DNA of 22,955 bases from a virus (IMGVR_UViG_3300021964_000573:1-22955); one strand, 5' to 3'. Shown: positions 5,326-12,840, counted from the first letter of the stretch. Made by a program: numbers and translations. Notes: generated by a model from the letters alone, not told the origin.

Positions 5326-6655
5326 CACCATATGGAGACCAACTAAGAAACAATTAGAGTTCTTAAAGACTGGGAATATATTCGAGGTTGCATATCTAGG
5401 TGGAGCAGGGTCGGGCAAGTCATCTGTATTATTAATCGATGCCTGTAGGCAAATGAATCAACCAGATGCCAAATCTGTAATCTTCAGAAGAACTACAAAA
5501 GAACTTAGACAGCTTATTGATTACAGTTTTAAAATTTACAAACAATTAGGTGCAAACTTTAAGGTGCAAGAATCTTGCTGGGAATTTCCAAGTGGTGGCA
5601 AAGTATTTTTTTCTCATATGGAAAATGAGATGGACAAATATCAACACGATGGTCAAGAATATTCTGCTGGTGTTTACTTTGATGAGATTACTCACTTTAC
5701 AGAATCACAATATTTATATTTGCACTCAAGAGCAAGAAGTGCAAACCCAAAAGTATTTCCAAGAATAAGATGCACAGGAACTCCAGTAGGAAAACATATC
5801 GATTGGGTAAGAAGAAGGTTTATAGAAAATGGTGGTTATAAAATACACAAAGACCCAGATACAAATTTATCTAGACTTTATATTCCAGCAACTTTAGATG
5901 ACAACCCATATTTGAAATTAAATGACCCAGCTTATGAATCCAGATTAAAATTACAAGGCAATAAAATTTACCAAGCTTTAAGGTTTGGTGATTTCTCACA
6001 AATCGAGGGTGTATGTTTTCCAGAGATATCTGCAGACCACATATTGCCAAGCTACAAACCAACTGAGGGTCAAATAATTATTCGAGGATTCGACTGGGGA
6101 TTTACTGCTCCGTTTGCAACAGTTTGGATTGCAGAAGATTCAGATAAAAATTTAATTGTGTTTAAAGAATGGATAGGAACAAAAGATGGCAGCAACAAAG
6201 GACTGATGATGTCAGCAGACCAAGTTGCACAAACAATAAAAAGTATAGAGGAACAAAATAATATAAATCCACATCATGCACCAAGCGACCCAGCTATTTG
6301 GGGTAAACAAAATGTTGGAGATTCTATTGGCGAGATATTTCAAAATGCTGGTCTACTTATGGAACGAGCAAACAATGACAGACTGATGGGAACACAACAA
6401 CTGCACATGAGATTACAAATAAATGAGCTAACACAAAAACCTAAATTATTTTTTACAGAAGATTGTAAATATACTTTGCAGTCTTTAAAAAATATTATGG
6501 TCGATAAAAGAAACCCAGAGGTTTATGATACTGCTGGATTCGACCATCCAGTAGATGCTTTAAGATATGCAGTAATGAGAAGGACAATAGAAGTCGGAGA
6601 AAAATACGAGCCAGAAACTTTTGGTGAAAGAGAAACAACAATTCAGTCGTTCTAA
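5276..6655 (+). CDS. terL: Terminase large subunit (packaging ATPase-nuclease)
   Basis: Drives ATP-dependent DNA translocation into the prohead and cuts the concatemer. Walker A is LGGAGSGKSS (residues 41-50), preceded by the adenine-binding WRPTKKQLEFL. Walker B with the catalytic Glu is GVYFDEITHF (about 132-141). The coupling motif is CTGTPVG. The RNase H-like nuclease starts at GFDWGFT (about 271-277) and continues with APSDPAIWG (about 335) and DHPVDALRYAV (about 422). The 459-residue length fits the terminase_6/PBSX-like group. The start is uncertain: ATGs at 5276, 5282 and 5297 all lie inside the small-subunit gene and none has a clear ribosome site, so coupling is likely. Confidence 0.88.
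   Translation: MPMSQRLMKSQTAKSTNTIWRPTKKQLEFLKTGNIFEVAYLGGAGSGKSSVLLIDACRQMNQPDAKSVIFRRTTKELRQLIDYSFKIYKQLGANFKVQESCWEFPSGGKVFFSHMENEMDKYQHDGQEYSAGVYFDEITHFTESQYLYLHSRARSANPKVFPRIRCTGTPVGKHIDWVRRRFIENGGYKIHKDPDTNLSRLYIPATLDDNPYLKLNDPAYESRLKLQGNKIYQALRFGDFSQIEGVCFPEISADHILPSYKPTEGQIIIRGFDWGFTAPFATVWIAEDSDKNLIVFKEWIGTKDGSNKGLMMSADQVAQTIKSIEEQNNINPHHAPSDPAIWGKQNVGDSIGEIFQNAGLLMERANNDRLMGTQQLHMRLQINELTQKPKLFFTEDCKYTLQSLKNIMVDKRNPEVYDTAGFDHPVDALRYAVMRRTIEVGEKYEPETFGERETTIQSF
6021..6036 (+). repeat. Dispersed motif CAGAGATATCTGCAGA (reference copy)
   Basis: A 16-nt string identical to 1977-1992. The first 13 nt are identical at 609 and the first 14 at 10127, and a one-mismatch 14-mer (CAGACATATCTGCA) is at 15962. 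All are in the plus orientation and inside genes. They are read in all three frames (DRDICE, EISA, QRYLQ), so protein similarity does not explain them. The core AGATATCT is palindromic. Function is unknown. Confidence 0.5.
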
Positions 6656-6698
6656 AACCCCTATAAATAAAGGGCGAAAAAAAACTTTCATTAATCTA

Positions 6699-6726
6699 TT
6701 GACTTTGTTATATATACTATTATATT
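6699..6726 (+). promoter_or_regulatory. Promoter of gene 6784 (TTGACT, 16 nt, TATATT)
   Basis: TTGACT (6699-6704) and TATATT (6721-6726) predict a start near 6733, one base before the stem TGATGTT. The stretch TCTATTGAC..GTTATA is shared with the promoter at 4018. An A8CTTTC tract lies upstream, also seen near 289-303. Confidence 0.5.
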
Positions 6727-6733
6727 TATTACA

Positions 6734-6770
6734 TGATGTTAAACAATAAAAAAAACAAAAAACAACATCA
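6734..6770 (+). promoter_or_regulatory. 5'-terminal leader hairpin before gene 6784
   Basis: TGATGTT (6734-6740) pairs with AACATCA (6764-6770), 7 bp around a 23-nt A-rich loop, and abuts AGGAG at 6771. If the promoter call is right, the stem is the very 5' end of the mRNA. It may protect the message or hold the ribosome site open. Confidence 0.45.
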
Positions 6771-6783
6771 AGGAGAAACAACA

Positions 6784-7161
6784 ATGGTTAGAAATAAAAA
6801 GTTCAACGAGGAAGCAGTAACAGAAGAAAGAGTTCATAACTTCTGGGCAAAGTTTCAAAAAGCAGTTAATAATTTAAATGCTTGTACTAGAAGTGAGCAT
6901 AGCAGCATACCAGAATATTTTGCTCATAACTTTATAAATGTAATTCCTAGAGAAGGTGGAATTAGCAAATGTAAGTTTATGCAAACAAGTTTCAAATTAG
7001 GTTACTTGCAAAAAAGATTTGGTATGGAAAAAACACACTATGTAGTAAACATCAAAAAAGATATTGAGCCATTTGTAGCAAGTAGAGTGCTTTACAAATT
7101 AGCTAACATCTTAGATGAAAAGACACCTTGTAAAGTAGAACACGAAGAAATTATGTTATAA
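6784..7161 (+). CDS. Unknown phage protein (125 aa)
   Basis: The start is ATG 6784, behind AGGAGAAACAACA. An in-frame ATG 51 nt upstream would translate through the leader hairpin and ribosome site. The protein (MVRNKKFNEEAVTEERVHNF, then WAKFQKAVNNLNACTR) looks alpha/beta with a basic start. Residues about 40-75 (PEYFAHNFINVIPREGGISK) may be a compact domain. It has no catalytic signature, signal peptide or membrane segment. It lies between terminase and portal but has its own promoter of the type used by non-virion genes, so it may not be a structural protein. Confidence 0.65.
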   Translation: MVRNKKFNEEAVTEERVHNFWAKFQKAVNNLNACTRSEHSSIPEYFAHNFINVIPREGGISKCKFMQTSFKLGYLQKRFGMEKTHYVVNIKKDIEPFVASRVLYKLANILDEKTPCKVEHEEIML

Positions 7162-7166
7162 AAAAT

Positions 7167-7195
7167 TAGGGTTAGCCAGTCCCTACAAAACTGGC
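7167..7195 (+). promoter_or_regulatory. H-type pseudoknot candidate abutting the ribosome site of gene 7209
   Basis: Stem 1 is TAGGG (7167-7171) with CCCTA (7181-7185). Stem 2 is GCCAGT (7175-7180) with ACTGGC (7190-7195). Stem 2's first strand is inside stem 1's loop and touches stem 1's second strand with no gap, so the helices can stack. Connecting loops are TTA and CAAA. AAGGAGAAAC follows directly. This is the most convincing of the leader pseudoknots. Confidence 0.5.
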
Positions 7196-7208
7196 AAGGA
7201 GAAACGAT

Positions 7209-7460
7209 ATGACAGATATAAGAATACAATTACAAGAAATAGTAAATGGAACTAGAAGAAGAATATCTAGTTTGAATGATTTAAGAAGGTGGGTAAGAGC
7301 AAATAATTTTAATATAGTTTGCGACAACCTTAATTATTTGATAGTAGATGTTGCTGGTAGAGATAGCAATGTTTGGTTGGACAACTTGCCTTTTGGTAGG
7401 TCATGCGATAGATTTGCTGCACAAGCATTGTTGGATGATTTAGAATTGAGAGGTGTATAA
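7209..7460 (+). CDS. Unknown phage protein (83 aa)
   Basis: Starts at ATG 7209 behind AAGGAGAAACGAT, immediately downstream of a pseudoknot-like leader. The sequence (MTDIRIQLQEIVNGTRRRIS, then SLNDLRRWVRANNFNIVCDN) has a basic helix followed by short strands (YLIVDVAG, NVWLDNL), so a small alpha/beta fold is plausible. Its TAA overlaps the next ATG (TAATG), so the two are coupled. Function is not recognised; it lacks catalytic or metal motifs. Confidence 0.6.
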   Translation: MTDIRIQLQEIVNGTRRRISSLNDLRRWVRANNFNIVCDNLNYLIVDVAGRDSNVWLDNLPFGRSCDRFAAQALLDDLELRGV

Positions 7461-7732
7461 TGGGATATTTTTCAGAACTACAAATAAACATGGATGAGGA
7501 ACAACTTATGCCAGTACAATCGTTGCCTAAAGAATTTAAAATATTAGCAATGAGAATATGTGATGATGATTATAATTTAACACCGATACAAAGAGGATTG
7601 GTTTTATATAGAGCACAATGTATCTTGCAGGACTATAATAAGCTTCATAACGAATCAAAAAAAATAAATGAAGTAAAAGTCTTATATCAAAGGATTGTAG
7701 ATAATCTTTGCAATGAATACGAAGTAAGCTAA
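7460..7732 (+). CDS. Unknown small helical protein (90 aa)
   Basis: Translationally coupled to gene 7209 through a 1-nt stop/start overlap. The protein begins MGYFSELQINMDEEQLMPVQ and is mostly helical with mixed charge (FKILAMRICDDDYNLTPIQR, CILQDYNKLHNESKKINEVK). It carries no known motif. Its last codons contain the -35 and -10 candidates for the small RNA that begins 8-10 nt after its stop. Confidence 0.6.
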   Translation: MGYFSELQINMDEEQLMPVQSLPKEFKILAMRICDDDYNLTPIQRGLVLYRAQCILQDYNKLHNESKKINEVKVLYQRIVDNLCNEYEVS

Positions 7733-7735
7733 ACT
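7708..7735 (+). promoter_or_regulatory. Candidate promoter of the 7740 RNA (TTGCAA, 16 nt, TAAACT)
   Basis: TTGCAA (7708-7713) and TAAACT (7730-7735) predict a start at about 7742, which is the base of the long stem. Each box matches consensus at four of six positions, so the call is modest and rests mainly on the fit with the RNA's 5' end. Confidence 0.35.
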
Positions 7736-7739
7736 ATTT

Positions 7740-7811
7740 GAGAGAGTGGTCAGTTTATCCATTTGTTTCTCCGAACAAAAGACCAAACATCACCTTGACC
7801 ACTCTTTCTAT
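7740..7811 (+). ncRNA. Candidate phage small RNA complementary to GGAGAAAC ribosome sites
   Basis: Outer stem: 7740-7752 (GAGAGAGTGGTCA) pairs with 7796-7808 (TGACCACTCTTTC), 13 bp with one G-U. Inside is GTTT (7753-7756) / AAAC (7785-7788), then a hairpin TTTGTTT (7762-7768) / GAACAAA (7773-7779) with loop CTCC. A partly U-rich run follows (TTTCTATT). The string ATTTGTTTCTCC (7761-7772) is the perfect complement of GGAGAAACAAAT at gene 4067 (12 nt). It matches 11 nt at gene 445, 10 at genes 6784 and 17706 and 8 at gene 7209. An unpaired CUCC tip could nucleate on GGAG. An alternative is a plain terminator or processed 3' end of the 7209-7732 mRNA. Confidence 0.45.
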
Positions 7812-7839
7812 TGCATTAATACAATACTTCATTTAAAAT
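7811..7839 (+). promoter_or_regulatory. Candidate leaderless promoter of the head operon (TTGCAT, 17 nt, TAAAAT)
   Basis: TTGCAT (7811-7816), a 17-nt spacer and TAAAAT (7834-7839) predict a start at 7846-7847, the A of the portal ATG. No GGAG-like site lies before that ATG. A second -35/-10 option is TTGACC (7795) with TACAAT (7820), giving a 14-nt leader. Confidence 0.45.
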
Positions 7840-7846
7840 TTAGCAA

Positions 7847-10657
7847 ATGGCTATAATCGACTTAAAAGGTAAACAATACCAAGAACCAACAAAACCAAAT
7901 TTCAATGAATTAGCATCAAGCGACTATGGCTTGTATGCAAAAGGCGACATCTTACCATATAACCCAGATACCCTCGTAGGCAGAAGAGGATTCTATATGT
8001 ATGACCAAATGAGGATAGATGACCAAGTTAAAGCTTGTTTAACCCTCAAGAAGTTTGCTACATTAGCTCCAAGCTATCAAATTATTCCAGCTAGTGATGA
8101 TGAGCAAGATGTTGAGGTCGCTGAGTTTGTAGAATATTGCTTTAATAAAATGCAGGGTAATTTATCTGATAATCTTTATGAAATATTAACTGCACTTGAT
8201 TATGGCTTTTCAATCACAGAAATAAATTACAAAACATTTGATTCTGGAATCCATCAAGGAAAGATAGGACTTAAAAATCTTAAAACAAAAAGACCACATC
8301 ATTATCAGTTTGCAGTAGATGAATATTCTAATCTATTAAAAGATGGAATAGTTTATCAAGAAGGTGGTGCTGATAAAAAATACCCAGTAAATAAATTTTT
8401 AGTATTTAGTTATCAAAAAGAATTTGGCAATCACTTTGGAACATCAGACTTAAGACCAGCATATAGAGGTTATTGGTCAAAAGATGTTTTAATTAAGATG
8501 TGGAATATTTATTTGGAACGATTTGCTAACCCAACTGTTTTAGGAAGATATAAAACTAACGACCCAAGTGCAAGACAGAGTTTAAGAAATATTTTAGATA
8601 ACCTTACAGCTAAAACTTCTATTACTCACAGAATGGAAGAGTTTGATATTCAGTTATTAGAATCATCAAGAAATGCTACAGGCGATTTTGAAACTGCACT
8701 TAACTTCTACAACAAAGCAATAGCCAGAAGTATTTTAATTCCAGATAGATTAATGGCAGATGGTGAGACTGGAGCATATAGCCAAGCTAAGATTCATTTT
8801 GATGTTTTCTTATGGGTAATACAAAAGCTAAGAATGGATTTAGAAGAGAATGTAATGAACGAGCAATTAATTAGAAGATTAGTTGCTTATAACTTTTCTA
8901 ATGTTGAAGAATTACCTCACTTTAAATTTAACCCAATGACTGATGACCAAAGATTGCAACTTAATACTTTATTTATAGATGCAGTACAAAAAGGTGTTAT
9001 CAATCCAACACTAGAAGATGAAAACTTATTAAGAAAGAATTTAAACTTTCCAGAAAAAGAAAATCCAATAAAACCCGATAATCCAGAAGAAGATATTGAA
9101 GCAACTCCAGATGAAGAAGAAATAGAAGAAATATCTGAGAATAGTTATGCAGAAATAAATTTAAGACCAAGTGCAGGAATGGCAGCAGAAGCTGAGAAAG
9201 GATTAAAATGGAGAGCTGAGTTTGGTAGAGGTGGAACTCAAGTTGGAGCTGTAAGAGCCAATCAATTAAAAAGAAGAGAAAATTTATCTGCATCAACTGT
9301 AAGAAGAATGAATAGCTTTTTTGCTAGACATGAAGTAGATAAAAAAGCAGAGGGATTTAGACCCGGAGAAAAAGGATTTCCAAGCAATGGAAGAATAGCT
9401 TGGGCATTATGGGGTGGTGATGCAGGACAGACTTGGGCTAAAGCAAAATCAGCACAACTAGAAAGACAAGAAAATAATATCCTTGAATATAATCGTGATG
9501 AAGGTTTAAAAAATAAAGTAGAACAACATAACGAAGAATATGGCGATACAAAAACTAAAAGAGTTACACTTGGTATGCTTAAGACTGTTTATGATAGAGG
9601 TGTTGGTGCATACAGAACAAATCCAGCATCAGTTAGACCATCTGTTAAATCACCAGAGCAATGGGCTATGGCTAGAGTTAATTCTTTCCTTACAGCTTTA
9701 AGAACAGGAAGATTTAGAAGTGGTAAACATGATACTGATTTATTCCCAAAAGGTCATCCATTAAGTTCCAAGGATAATACAAAAGAATATAATTATAAAC
9801 CTAGTGGTGCAGAAAGAAGAGTGGATTTTAAAGTTGTAGGAAATCAGCTTGATACTTTAGAAGAAAACTTTTTAAACGAAACTAGAGATGTAATGATTAA
9901 ACAAAAAGATGCAGTAATTAAATATGTAGAAAATAAAATGAATCAAAACAAATTAGATTTTCAAGCTGTGGATAATTTAGAGCTTAAATTTAAAGGCGAG
10001 TTAAAGACTAAATTTCAAGAAAATTATGATTCTTCTTATCAAGAAGGATTAAAAGAATCCAGAAAGGAATTACCTAAAAAGTTTGCTACTGCTAAAGTAG
10101 GTATTGGTTTAACAGCACAAGAACTTCAGAGATATCTGCAATCTAAAGCTAGATTTGATGTAGCTGAAATTACAGCAAGATTAAATGCTAACTTAACTGA
10201 AGTATTATTAGATGGAATAAGAACAGGTAAATCTACATCACAAATTATTAAAGAAATTGAAACAACCTTTAATCCTTATACAGCAACAGGAACAGTCGCA
10301 GTTGGAGATAAAGTTGTTGAATCTTATAACCTCAGAACAATTACCAGAACTGCTACATTAGGTGCATATAATTCTGGCAGAAGAGCAATAGGAGAAGATA
10401 AAGACTTGGATGGGTTTGTATTAGGTTATAAACTTTCCCCTGTATTAGATGAGAGAACTTCTGATATTTGTCAGCTTATTGCACAATCAAATGTTCAAAT
10501 ACCTATAGAAGATAAAGAAAGCATTGCTAGATTGACACCACCATTACATTTTAACTGTAGAACAATTTTAACATTTATAACACCAGAAGATGAGCCAGTT
10601 GCATTTACCAATTCAGAAACCTTAGGGCAACTCAAAGGAATGACTAAAGTTGTATGA
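7847..10657 (+). CDS. Portal - DUF5872/DUF5824-like insert - MuF head-morphogenesis fusion
   Basis: At 936 residues this is about twice a normal portal. Residues 1-430 are a DUF935 (Mu gp29-like) portal, seen in GRRGFYMYDQMRIDDQVKAC, LDYGFSITEINYK and the wing/stem region NPTVLGRYKTNDPSARQSLR. Residues about 442-540 contain SASTVRRMNSFFARHE and NGRIAWALWGGDAGQTWAKA, a DUF5872-like block. Residues about 561-638 contain TLGMLKTVYDRGVGAYRT and QWAMARVNSFLTALRTGR, a DUF5824-like block. Residues about 753-935 are a MuF (Mu gp30-like) minor head domain ending in SPVLDERTSDICQ and PPLHFNCRT. No frameshift is visible between the parts. It opens the head operon and lacks a ribosome site at its ATG. 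Confidence 0.82.
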   Translation: MAIIDLKGKQYQEPTKPNFNELASSDYGLYAKGDILPYNPDTLVGRRGFYMYDQMRIDDQVKACLTLKKFATLAPSYQIIPASDDEQDVEVAEFVEYCFNKMQGNLSDNLYEILTALDYGFSITEINYKTFDSGIHQGKIGLKNLKTKRPHHYQFAVDEYSNLLKDGIVYQEGGADKKYPVNKFLVFSYQKEFGNHFGTSDLRPAYRGYWSKDVLIKMWNIYLERFANPTVLGRYKTNDPSARQSLRNILDNLTAKTSITHRMEEFDIQLLESSRNATGDFETALNFYNKAIARSILIPDRLMADGETGAYSQAKIHFDVFLWVIQKLRMDLEENVMNEQLIRRLVAYNFSNVEELPHFKFNPMTDDQRLQLNTLFIDAVQKGVINPTLEDENLLRKNLNFPEKENPIKPDNPEEDIEATPDEEEIEEISENSYAEINLRPSAGMAAEAEKGLKWRAEFGRGGTQVGAVRANQLKRRENLSASTVRRMNSFFARHEVDKKAEGFRPGEKGFPSNGRIAWALWGGDAGQTWAKAKSAQLERQENNILEYNRDEGLKNKVEQHNEEYGDTKTKRVTLGMLKTVYDRGVGAYRTNPASVRPSVKSPEQWAMARVNSFLTALRTGRFRSGKHDTDLFPKGHPLSSKDNTKEYNYKPSGAERRVDFKVVGNQLDTLEENFLNETRDVMIKQKDAVIKYVENKMNQNKLDFQAVDNLELKFKGELKTKFQENYDSSYQEGLKESRKELPKKFATAKVGIGLTAQELQRYLQSKARFDVAEITARLNANLTEVLLDGIRTGKSTSQIIKEIETTFNPYTATGTVAVGDKVVESYNLRTITRTATLGAYNSGRRAIGEDKDLDGFVLGYKLSPVLDERTSDICQLIAQSNVQIPIEDKESIARLTPPLHFNCRTILTFITPEDEPVAFTNSETLGQLKGMTKVV
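10127..10140 (+). repeat. Dispersed motif copy CAGAGATATCTGCA
   Basis: 14 nt identical to the copies at 1977 and 6021, here read CAG AGA TAT CTG CA(A) within the portal fusion. Confidence 0.45.
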
Positions 10658-10830
10658 CAGCAATAAATTCTTTATCCACTATACAAGAAGCTAAAACCTT
10701 TTTAGCAAACTTTACAAATGAAGAACTTAGATGTTTGCAATGCAACAAATTACTAGCTAAAATAAATACAAACGGAATTTTGGCTTGTCAAATAAAATGT
10801 CCAAGATGCCGAGAAATAAATGAGGTGTAA
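10654..10830 (+). CDS. com: Com-like zinc-ribbon protein (58 aa)
   Basis: The ATG overlaps the portal stop as ATGA. After a short helical lead the protein reads LRCLQCNKLLAKINTNG and IKCPRCREINEV. This CxxC-x18-CxxC layout (C27, C30, C49, C52), with CNKLLA and IKCPRC, matches the Mu Com family. In Mu, Com is a zinc protein that binds mom mRNA and opens its ribosome site. Here no Mom-like modification gene is present in the window, and the gene sits in the head operon, as in many Mu-like relatives. An RNA-binding role on this phage's structured leaders is possible but is inference. The short length and coupling make it easy to miss. Confidence 0.72.
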   Translation: MTAINSLSTIQEAKTFLANFTNEELRCLQCNKLLAKINTNGILACQIKCPRCREINEV

Positions 10831-10832
10831 AT

Positions 10833-12464
10833 ATGCCATATCCTAACGAACATGCTGCTAGACTTACAAGTCCAGATAAGTTTGTTCGCTTTAGAAGAGG
10901 TCAAGACCAAATGGGAGAAGGCATAGATGTCATCTTTGGAATTACACAAGATGGAAAATCTGAAATCCAATCCATCCGATTAGATTCCTCGAAGTTCACA
11001 GAAACTCAAGCAATGAATTGGCTTAAAGAAAATAAGTTTGAGCCAATCAAATTTGAACCAGCTACTGGTAAAGGAGAAGATACTATGGCAGAAGAGATAG
11101 TCGTGGAAGAACCTAAAAAAGAAGAAGAAATGGGCAAACACGAAGAAGAGAAAGTAATGGAGAAAGATGTTTTTGAAACTGTTGAGGAAGCAGAAGTAAG
11201 AGCACAAGAATTAGGTGGAGAAGGTCATCACGAATTAGAAGTTGAAGATAAAGTGATGTATATGCCACTTGGTACTCATGATGAATACCTTGAAGCTATT
11301 AAAAAGGAAATGGGCGAAGATAAAGAAGAAAAAGAAATGGGTGCTCATGACAAAGACAAGGAAAAAGACATGGGTGAAGATAAAGAGAAAGAAAAGAAAA
11401 TGGCTAAAGTTGAAGATTGCGATTGTGATGCAAAAAAAGATGTTTGCGATTGCAGAGAAAACACAGCTGAAAATTATGCCTTAGAACAAACTTTCAATAT
11501 CAATGGTATCGAAATCTTTTCAACAGGAGTTTGGAATGGCGATAAATATACTGCCAAAGATTTAGATGCAATGGTTTCTAATTTTGAAAAAACAGGATTT
11601 CAACCACCATTAAAATTAGGACATAACGAAGAGCAACCAGAAATGAAAGATGGTGAACCAGCACTTGGTTATGTAGATAAGATTTATAAGAATGGTAATA
11701 AACTCTTAGCAGACTTCAAAGAACTTCCAAAAAAAGTTTACGAAGCTATGAAAAGAGGTAATTACAAAAGAGTTAGTTCCGAGATTTACTGGAACTATAA
11801 AAACAATGGTTCTGTTCTCGATAGAGTACTGAAAGCTGTTGCACTACTTGGTTCTGAAATACCAGCAGTAACAAACCTTGAGGCGATAGAAGGTTTATAT
11901 TCGCAAGATACTGGTACAGGCGAAGTAAAGAAACACTATACTGAAAAGGAGAGTGAACTAATGGAAAAAGATATTACAAAAGAATATCAAGAGTTAGAAG
12001 CTAAAGTTAAAGCATTAGAAGAAGCTAACGAAAAAGCTTATTCTGAACTAGAAGAAACTAGAAAAAGCCAAAGAGCTGAAAGAATCTCCAAGTTCATTTC
12101 TGACAACAAAGAAGCTGGTAAAGTTTTACCAACCTTTGAAAAAGAATTAGAAGCTTTACTTAGTTCTGCTACAGAAGCCAAAGTCTACAGCTATACTTTA
12201 GAAGAAAATACTGTCGAACTATCACAGCTTGAGTTAGTAGAGAAAATTGTTTCATCATTCCCAAAATTAGTTGAGTTTGCTGAAGTTTCAACAGAAGGCG
12301 ATTTCATTGTCGATAGACAACCTTATGAAAATGCTGGAAATGAAGTAGATAGAAGAGCTAAACTTTATATGAATAAAGGAAAAGCAAAAGACTATCAAGA
12401 AGCAATCAGCTTAGTTTTCAAAGAAGATGAACAATTAAAAACAGATTATTTTAAACAACAATAA
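10833..12464 (+). CDS. Mu I-like head maturation protease with C-terminal scaffold region
   Basis: 543 residues in four parts. Residues 1-80 (MPYPNEHAARLTSPDKFVRF) are an N-terminal module found in many phage proteases and minor head proteins. Residues about 86-205 are very acidic, Lys/Glu-rich and repetitive (KHEEEK, MGEDKEKEK) and carry CDCDAKKDVCDC. Residues about 212-354 are the Mu I-like protease, with ENYALEQTFNINGIEIFSTG, PPLKLGHNEEQP and KRVSSEIYW; the His of LGHN and the Ser of SSE are candidate catalytic residues. Residues 377-543 are a coiled-coil scaffold that also has its own start. The ATG at 10833 follows GAGGTGTAAAT. It cleaves scaffold and itself during prohead maturation, by family analogy. 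Confidence 0.75.
   Translation: MPYPNEHAARLTSPDKFVRFRRGQDQMGEGIDVIFGITQDGKSEIQSIRLDSSKFTETQAMNWLKENKFEPIKFEPATGKGEDTMAEEIVVEEPKKEEEMGKHEEEKVMEKDVFETVEEAEVRAQELGGEGHHELEVEDKVMYMPLGTHDEYLEAIKKEMGEDKEEKEMGAHDKDKEKDMGEDKEKEKKMAKVEDCDCDAKKDVCDCRENTAENYALEQTFNINGIEIFSTGVWNGDKYTAKDLDAMVSNFEKTGFQPPLKLGHNEEQPEMKDGEPALGYVDKIYKNGNKLLADFKELPKKVYEAMKRGNYKRVSSEIYWNYKNNGSVLDRVLKAVALLGSEIPAVTNLEAIEGLYSQDTGTGEVKKHYTEKESELMEKDITKEYQELEAKVKALEEANEKAYSELEETRKSQRAERISKFISDNKEAGKVLPTFEKELEALLSSATEAKVYSYTLEENTVELSQLELVEKIVSSFPKLVEFAEVSTEGDFIVDRQPYENAGNEVDRRAKLYMNKGKAKDYQEAISLVFKEDEQLKTDYFKQQ
11961..12464 (+). CDS. Nested in-frame scaffold protein (internal start of the protease gene)
   Basis: AAAAGGAGAG (11944-11953) is one of the best ribosome sites in the window and lies 9 nt before ATG 11961, which is codon 377 of the protease frame. 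The 167-residue product starts MEKDITKEYQELEAKVKALE and is mostly coiled coil (KALEEANEKAYSELEETRKS), as expected of a capsid scaffold. Lambda Nu3 inside gene C and Mu Z inside gene I use the same nested design, so separate synthesis of a scaffold in excess over protease is likely. Confidence 0.68.
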   Translation: MEKDITKEYQELEAKVKALEEANEKAYSELEETRKSQRAERISKFISDNKEAGKVLPTFEKELEALLSSATEAKVYSYTLEENTVELSQLELVEKIVSSFPKLVEFAEVSTEGDFIVDRQPYENAGNEVDRRAKLYMNKGKAKDYQEAISLVFKEDEQLKTDYFKQQ

Positions 12465-12480
12465 AAGGAGATAAGCGAAA

Positions 12481-12840
12481 ATGAGCACAAGAATGTACAC
12501 ATCAATGGTAGCTGGAGAGGACTTAAGTTCTTTTCAATATCATTTAGTAAAAGTAGATGCAGCTAACTCAGTTGCAAGACAAACAACAGCAGGTGGAAAC
12601 ATCTTTGGTGTTGTAGATAACAAACCAGAAAGTGGAGAAAACTGTACTGTAGTAACTAATGGTGTTACAAGAGTATTTGCAGGTGGCACAATTGCTGCAG
12701 GTAATGAAGTTTCCGTTACAGCTTCTGGTACAGCTACAGCAGCAGCATCTGGAGATTACATTGTAGGAACTGCAATATCAGCAGTTGCTTCTGGAAGTAA
12801 TTTCTTAATGTTAATTACACAAGCTGGTTACAAAAGTTAA
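12481..12840 (+). CDS. Capsid decoration (cement) protein, DUF2190-like
   Basis: A 119-residue, beta-rich, Gly/Ala/Thr-rich protein without cysteine pairs apart from one Cys. It begins MSTRMYTSMVAGEDLSSFQY and contains NIFGVVDNKPESGENCTVVT and the Ala/Thr-rich GTATAAASGDYIVGTAISA. This composition, its small size and its place directly between the protease/scaffold and the major capsid gene fit the head-stabilising DUF2190 family. The ribosome site is AAAAGGAGATAAGCGAAA. Assignment is by context and composition. Confidence 0.65.
   Translation: MSTRMYTSMVAGEDLSSFQYHLVKVDAANSVARQTTAGGNIFGVVDNKPESGENCTVVTNGVTRVFAGGTIAAGNEVSVTASGTATAAASGDYIVGTAISAVASGSNFLMLITQAGYKS

Noticed and set aside
5550-5768. 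Plus-strand 72-codon frame inside the terminase
   Set aside because: No ribosome site, and it overlaps conserved terminase motifs in the true frame.
6658-6674. Possible terminator CCCT...AGGG after the terminase
   Set aside because: Only 4 bp and followed by A residues, not U.
11269-11484. Plus-strand 71-codon frame rich in Lys and Trp
   Set aside because: Out-of-frame shadow of the repetitive acidic segment of the protease gene.
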